Assembly (NCBI GenBank): GCA_022885665.1 | Contig: JAGQDJ010000052.1 | Location: 186,001 to 250,000 of the forward strand | Direction of reading: 5' to 3' | DNA: 64,000 nucleotides | Source: Triops longicaudatus | Taxonomy: Eukaryota; Arthropoda; Branchiopoda; Notostraca; Triopsidae | Shown: piece after piece, positions 60,001 to 64,000 of the stretch | Position numbering within the stretch: position 1 is the stretch's first letter | How the letters are laid out: every line of letters starts with the position of its first letter | The notes under the pieces: generated by a model | Told to the model about the DNA's origin: nothing | Database searches by the model: none | Seen by the model: only the letters and a program-made list of their open reading frames with translations | Made by a program: the position numbers and the translations under genes

Positions 60001-61190
60001 GCACGCAAAGCAAATTTATTTTTAAAAAGGAAACGGATATTGAAAGCGTAAAAATGGTCTACCCTAAGGACTGCGACTTGAGACTAATATTAGCTTTTGA
60101 TGTGGTAGTAAAGCAACAAAGAAAAATGGGGCGTCTCATTTGTCGTTCTTAGTTCTTTCATATGTTTCCCCGTAGCGCATAGATTTTCGTTCGAAAATTC
60201 CATTTCAGTGCCGCCATCTCCTTAGCTTTCCATTAAACAGCCCGATCTGGCGTATAATGAGACGCCGTTTCAGCTTGTTCTTCCTCGCGGCCACTCACGA
60301 TCAAAAGAAAACCGACTGGACGTTGCCTGGGGGGCTGAAAATGGGTTGGGGCCTAGCGAGCAAATTTCCTGAAGCCCGAAAGCACACTCCAAGAAAGCGA
60401 CGCAGATTTGCAAGTATAACCGTTAACCTTTCCCATTTCCTAGTTTTAGTTTCTTTAAAAACTGGGTAAATGGTACCCTCCTGTTTTTTTCTTTGTCGCA
60501 TATTTTTTCTCGCCGTGTAGCTTGGATTATTCTCCTACTTTACAAGTGCCCTCTATTGGCAATGGCCTAGGACTGGTGTCTGCGCCAGACAAAACAAAGA
60601 AATGACCGCCAAAAAAGGTTGTTAGCCAAGGAAGTCAAGAAACAAAGTTTCAAAACTTTTCTTTTGGTTCCATTCACCCAACTTCTTGGGTAAACTTTGG
60701 ATTTTAGTATTTTGGCAAGCGACAGTTTCGAACGTGTATATAAAACCCCTGGGGGCTGCATGTTATATACGTGATGCAAATCACCACCAGCTAGCGCCAA
60801 AATGCGACAAGATTTACTTGGGTTCAAAATCTCCCCATTCCCATTTTCTACACCCTTGCCACGGAAGGCGGAAGTCATTCCTTCAGCTCGGTGGTGTCAC
60901 TTGCCTTCCGGGCGAAAAAAAAAAACTGTTTTTCACTCTACCTCGTACTCAGGGCTAGTTCAAGCGACATCTAACGACTACTTGGGCTTTGAATATCGTT
61001 AGCCCGAGGGCATTTGGCTTCGTCAATTTCGGGCGTCCTTCTTTTATCTTCCTTCCCTACTCTAAATATCTCTGGGCTAAAAGAAATATGTACGGGTGTG
61101 ACACTGTCGGGTTTCACAACCATTGACTGGTTGCGCAAAAATTATGAGGGTCATTAAGGAAGACGGGGTTGGGTGTTAATCTGATCCAGC

Positions 61191-61196
61191 TTTATT
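61191..61196 (-). terminator. Possible poly(A) signal after the orphan exon
   Basis: AATAAA on the minus strand, starting two bases after the TGA of the candidate terminal exon. It supports that candidate but is common by chance in AT-rich DNA. Confidence 0.25.
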
Positions 61197-61197
61197 A

Positions 61198-61428
61198 TCA
61201 CCTCGACACCGACGACCACGTTAGTTCCAAAACTGACAATTTAGTGCCTTCGAGCTGAAGGTTTTCTTCTTCCCCTTCGTGAGTCGGACCTAGGGAAAAT
61301 TGACGTTCGCCTTCAGGTCGCATAGCCGGGATTTCACCCACGGATGGACGCAAACTAGGAAATGGAGCGAGGCAATCGGAAATCAAAGGGACGCGTGGGC
61401 TAAAATCGAGCCTTGTTTCGCAGTTTCG
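61198..61428 (-). CDS. Candidate terminal coding exon of an unrecognised gene
   Basis: On the minus strand, a pyrimidine-rich acceptor (CTCCCGCCTTTGTAG) is followed by 76 open codons in phase 0 and a TGA. The peptide starts RNCETRLDFSPRVPLISDCL and contains FSLGPTHEGEEENLQLEG and VLELTWSSVSR. AATAAA lies two bases after the stop. The composition is coding-like (balanced, acidic patch, no low-complexity), but I recognise no domain. If real, upstream exons should lie at higher coordinates on this strand, perhaps beyond the window. I found none that I could join, so this could be chance. Confidence 0.3.
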   Translation of the reverse strand, partial: RNCETRLDFSPRVPLISDCLAPFPSLRPSVGEIPAMRPEGERQFSLGPTHEGEEENLQLEGTKLSVLELTWSSVSR

Positions 61429-64000
61429 CTACAAAGGCGGGAGCGATGCAGACAACGCCAACTAAGGCTTCAGCTTGACCAAACGCAATACGGTTAATGA
61501 ACAGAGGCTATCAGCGCCCTGCATTCTTAGTAGGGTGTAGCAACAGCAGCAGGGAAGACAAAAAGAAATTGGAATGAAGCTCTTGTAGACAAAAACACCA
61601 AATAGACTCATTACACTACTAGCTTATGTGTTATCGGAGCCAGCTGGCACGGTATCGTGTTTCGCCAGTATTTCTGCTTACCTCTATCTCCACCCTGCCT
61701 GACTCATGGCATCATATCACTTATATATAAAAAAAAAAAACTTACTTTTCTTGTATTACTTAATCACGGATTGGAGAAATCCCTATCAGTGCTTATTAGA
61801 TAATACGCGATCCATTGCAACATTTCTTGTGTTTCAGCTTTCACGCTTGCCGCGAGCAAAATTGTCACCTGAATGTTTAATAGATATTTCGGCTCTCTGT
61901 GATAAATGTCAACGAAAAAAGTAAACGATAAATATCAACGAAACATTTTTCAACTTTTTTTTTTTAAAGAGATGCAATTTCTTGAGCAATTTTCGCACTT
62001 TCCCACATTTTTTTAAACCTTTTTCCTTATTTTGGCTGGTTAGCGTTGTTTGGCATGACGGTGATCTGTTACAGCGTCAATAAACTTTTTGCTCATAAGT
62101 TAGGATTGGCGTACTTTTGCGTCGCATTACAAGTGACCGCAGTACTACCAGTTGGAACTTTGAAGAATCTACACTGCAGCAGGGAAATATGGATCTTCGA
62201 AATAGATGTTTTCCATGGATTCTGGAAACTTTTGTGTACTGTAGCTTCAATTGTTGCGGAACAGCCGTATCAGCCCACTTCATCCACCCGTGTAATTAAC
62301 TCCCCCTAGGGGTGGTGTGGTTACCCGAGAATTCCCAGAGTGCATAAACATCGTCACAGAGGGCCATTACTGCGGAAGCTATGGTGACACAGGACGCAAT
62401 GTGACCACCTTACAGGTATCCAGCCAGGCAGAAAGTCTTTTCCATGGTCTCAGCACTGGTTTTAGCGTTTGATGGCCAAATGGCTCAAAGAAAATGCCCA
62501 ACGTCAACAAACACGAAGTGACGCGGCTTCAAACGGTATCTGATGGCAGCGGAGCGTACCAAATGTACAGCAAGTACAAAAACAGACGTGGCACGTGTAA
62601 TGAGGAATATTTATAGTCTAGAAAAAAAGGAAGCAACAAAGCACTCCCAAGTTGACAGAAATAACAGTCTAAGAAGTCTTTGTAAGCTTGCATTAAGCAA
62701 AGAAAATGCATACAATTCTCTTAAGAGATTTTTCCTTGGAAAGCGCCAAATATTCCTGAAAGACCGGGCATCTTGGCTTGTAAACTTTTGTTTATGGGGA
62801 GAAAGTCTTTATTGTCTTGATTAAAAGTCAGCATTTCCTAGAAATGCTAGACTTGAAGCATTTTTCTCCTGTACTCCACTCAAAAGGAAGAATGTATATT
62901 TCTTTTAATATCTGAATGGCAGTTATTCGCAGTAAGGTGAAAGTTATGTAGGAAAAATCCAATAATGTGAACAGTGTTAGACGCTAGCCTATAGTGCAAC
63001 ATCTCAAGGGATAAAAGGCAACTGACAGCTCTTTTCTGGAATCTTTATTTCACCAACTAGTAGGAATGTTCCATAAAGGGCTGTGCTGTCGACCTTGTCA
63101 CTCACGTGGGGTGTCTTCTTTTCTCCAGGTAGTGTTTTAAGTCTCTGGCATTGGAAACAGTTCAAAGCACTTGAAAGCCAATAGGACGTTCGTTTTCCTT
63201 TGAAATTCTCAAGTACTGGCCTTGTGACCCTTGTACGCTGGATATTTTTACTGGAGCAGAGTTAAAGCGACCTTAGTATCTCCCCAGCAGCTCCAGTACG
63301 GGTGCCGGAGGAGGCTAAGGCATCGATCGGCGCAGCTAGCTCAGTAATGTGCTGCTAGTACTGGATATAGCCGACTCGTACAGCTGGGTCACAGCAGCAG
63401 CCGAGAAAAGGAGCATCAGCTTTACCGGTTTCCTCGCGTGCAACTCTACAATATTGTTCTGTGCATAAACGGATTCCCAGTTTGGGTACATGAACGCACA
63501 AGCTTAGCTTCCTTAACTCAGGAGCATCTATTGTTTAAAGCTCAACGAAGTTATCATTAGCGAAGCGATACCAAGATTTTCAGCAACGTCAAACCTTGTT
63601 TGAGACCCTTGTTTACCTCTAGTCAACGACGAATGATCTGCTTCACTTTTCTTACGTTCTTAGCTTTCCGAGAGCCTACAAACGCTCTCGTGCAGTCTGC
63701 CGCTTATTTCCATTAGCTTTTCATTTAGTTTTCCATTATTCAAGCATGAGAGAAAAGTTGCCGAAGGGAGCTTTGCTGCTGCCTTTTTTTTTCGCAATTG
63801 GGTATGTGAACGAGGTGGTCTTTACTAGGAAGAGCACCGATGGTATGAAATCGTACAAGATCTGCTTTTTCAAGCAGCACAAATAGTTCATTGTTATCGT
63901 TTCAAAGGAAAGGATATCCCAAAGCCTTTCCACAATGTATGATAAACTGACGTTGATAGGCATAGAGTCGTGGACTTTGCCAGCAACCCGGAATATGAGA
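61429..64000. other. Window end, no gene recognised
   Basis: No family-like coding sequence apart from one candidate internal exon on the plus strand near 62307-62416. The rest is unremarkable AT-rich sequence with a short poly(A) at 61731-61740. Exons of genes outside the window could be present but are not recognisable alone. Confidence 0.4.
62307..62416 (+). CDS. Candidate internal exon of an unrecognised gene
   Basis: A plus-strand segment with acceptor CTCCCCCTAG and donor CAG|GTATCC encloses an open frame reading VVTREFPECINIVTEGHYCG and SYGDTGRNVTTLQ. Two cysteines, a Gly/Asp turn and an N-x-T glycosylation sequon would fit a secreted or extracellular domain. I cannot assign a family, and no partner exon was found, so chance is a serious alternative. 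Confidence 0.2.

Larger units (their letters stand above)
55740..61197. other. Upstream of dpr-like gene, no further gene recognised
   Basis: 5.4 kb that includes the dpr-like promoter side. No family-like exon was seen. A pogo/Tigger-like terminus is at 57013-57040. Open frames such as 58329-58679 (minus, 116 codons, Lys-rich end) have no recognisable domain. AT-rich patches lie at 57100-57420 and 58140-58350. Confidence 0.5.

Noticed and set aside
1..64000. CRISPR arrays, operons, phage or other prokaryotic systems
   Set aside because: No regularly spaced repeats or ribosome-binding-site-led gene clusters exist; every recognised gene is an animal nuclear gene, and all but the uninterrupted TRMT5 have spliceosomal introns in the coding region.

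Overview
This is eukaryotic nuclear DNA, AT-rich, with spliced genes on both strands. Exons could be joined by matching GT-AG borders and codon phase, and eleven of the twelve recognisable genes give complete open reading frames without forcing. The gene set (a Dpr-type immunoglobulin receptor, a Tango/ARNT bHLH-PAS factor, METTL3, MRG15) points to a protostome animal, most likely an arthropod. Introns of about 50-150 bases and roughly one gene per 5 kb suggest a compact genome. I cannot name the species.

Layout. 1.7-3.4 kb (-): MRG15 chromodomain protein. 4.8-6.2 kb (-): RNF144-type RBR ubiquitin ligase with a C-terminal membrane anchor. 8.4-11.0 kb (-): METTL3, the mRNA m6A methyltransferase, head-to-head with SERF at 11.5-11.9 kb (+). 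12.9-16.8 kb (-): a hexose-6-phosphate mutarotase whose first exon lies 1.8 kb upstream of the rest. 18.4-22.1 kb (+): an FRMD3/FRMD5-like FERM protein with a C-terminal membrane segment. 23.0-29.3 kb (-): ARNT/Tango, 11 coding exons. 30.5-32.0 kb (-): RRM2, the small subunit of ribonucleotide reductase, with E2F-like sites upstream. 34.8-36.4 kb (+): TRMT5, uninterrupted coding sequence. 38.9-39.4 kb (+): an RBIS/C8orf59-like small basic protein. 40.3-46.3 kb (+): a family 20 beta-hexosaminidase. 51.3-55.7 kb (-): a Dpr-like two-Ig-domain cell-surface receptor. The last 8 kb has no recognisable gene, only one possible terminal exon (-) and one possible internal exon (+).

The genes do not form a pathway or operon. 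They are housekeeping, regulatory and neural genes that happen to be neighbours. I did not find a convincing new biological system. Points worth a second look are a GC-AG intron and a predicted Gly-to-Val change in METTL3, an ambiguous splice junction in MRG15, a LINE-type gag fossil with a 39-base poly(A) tail, scattered pogo/Tigger-like terminal-repeat fossils, a perfect 14-bp hairpin near the dpr first exon, and two orphan exon candidates.
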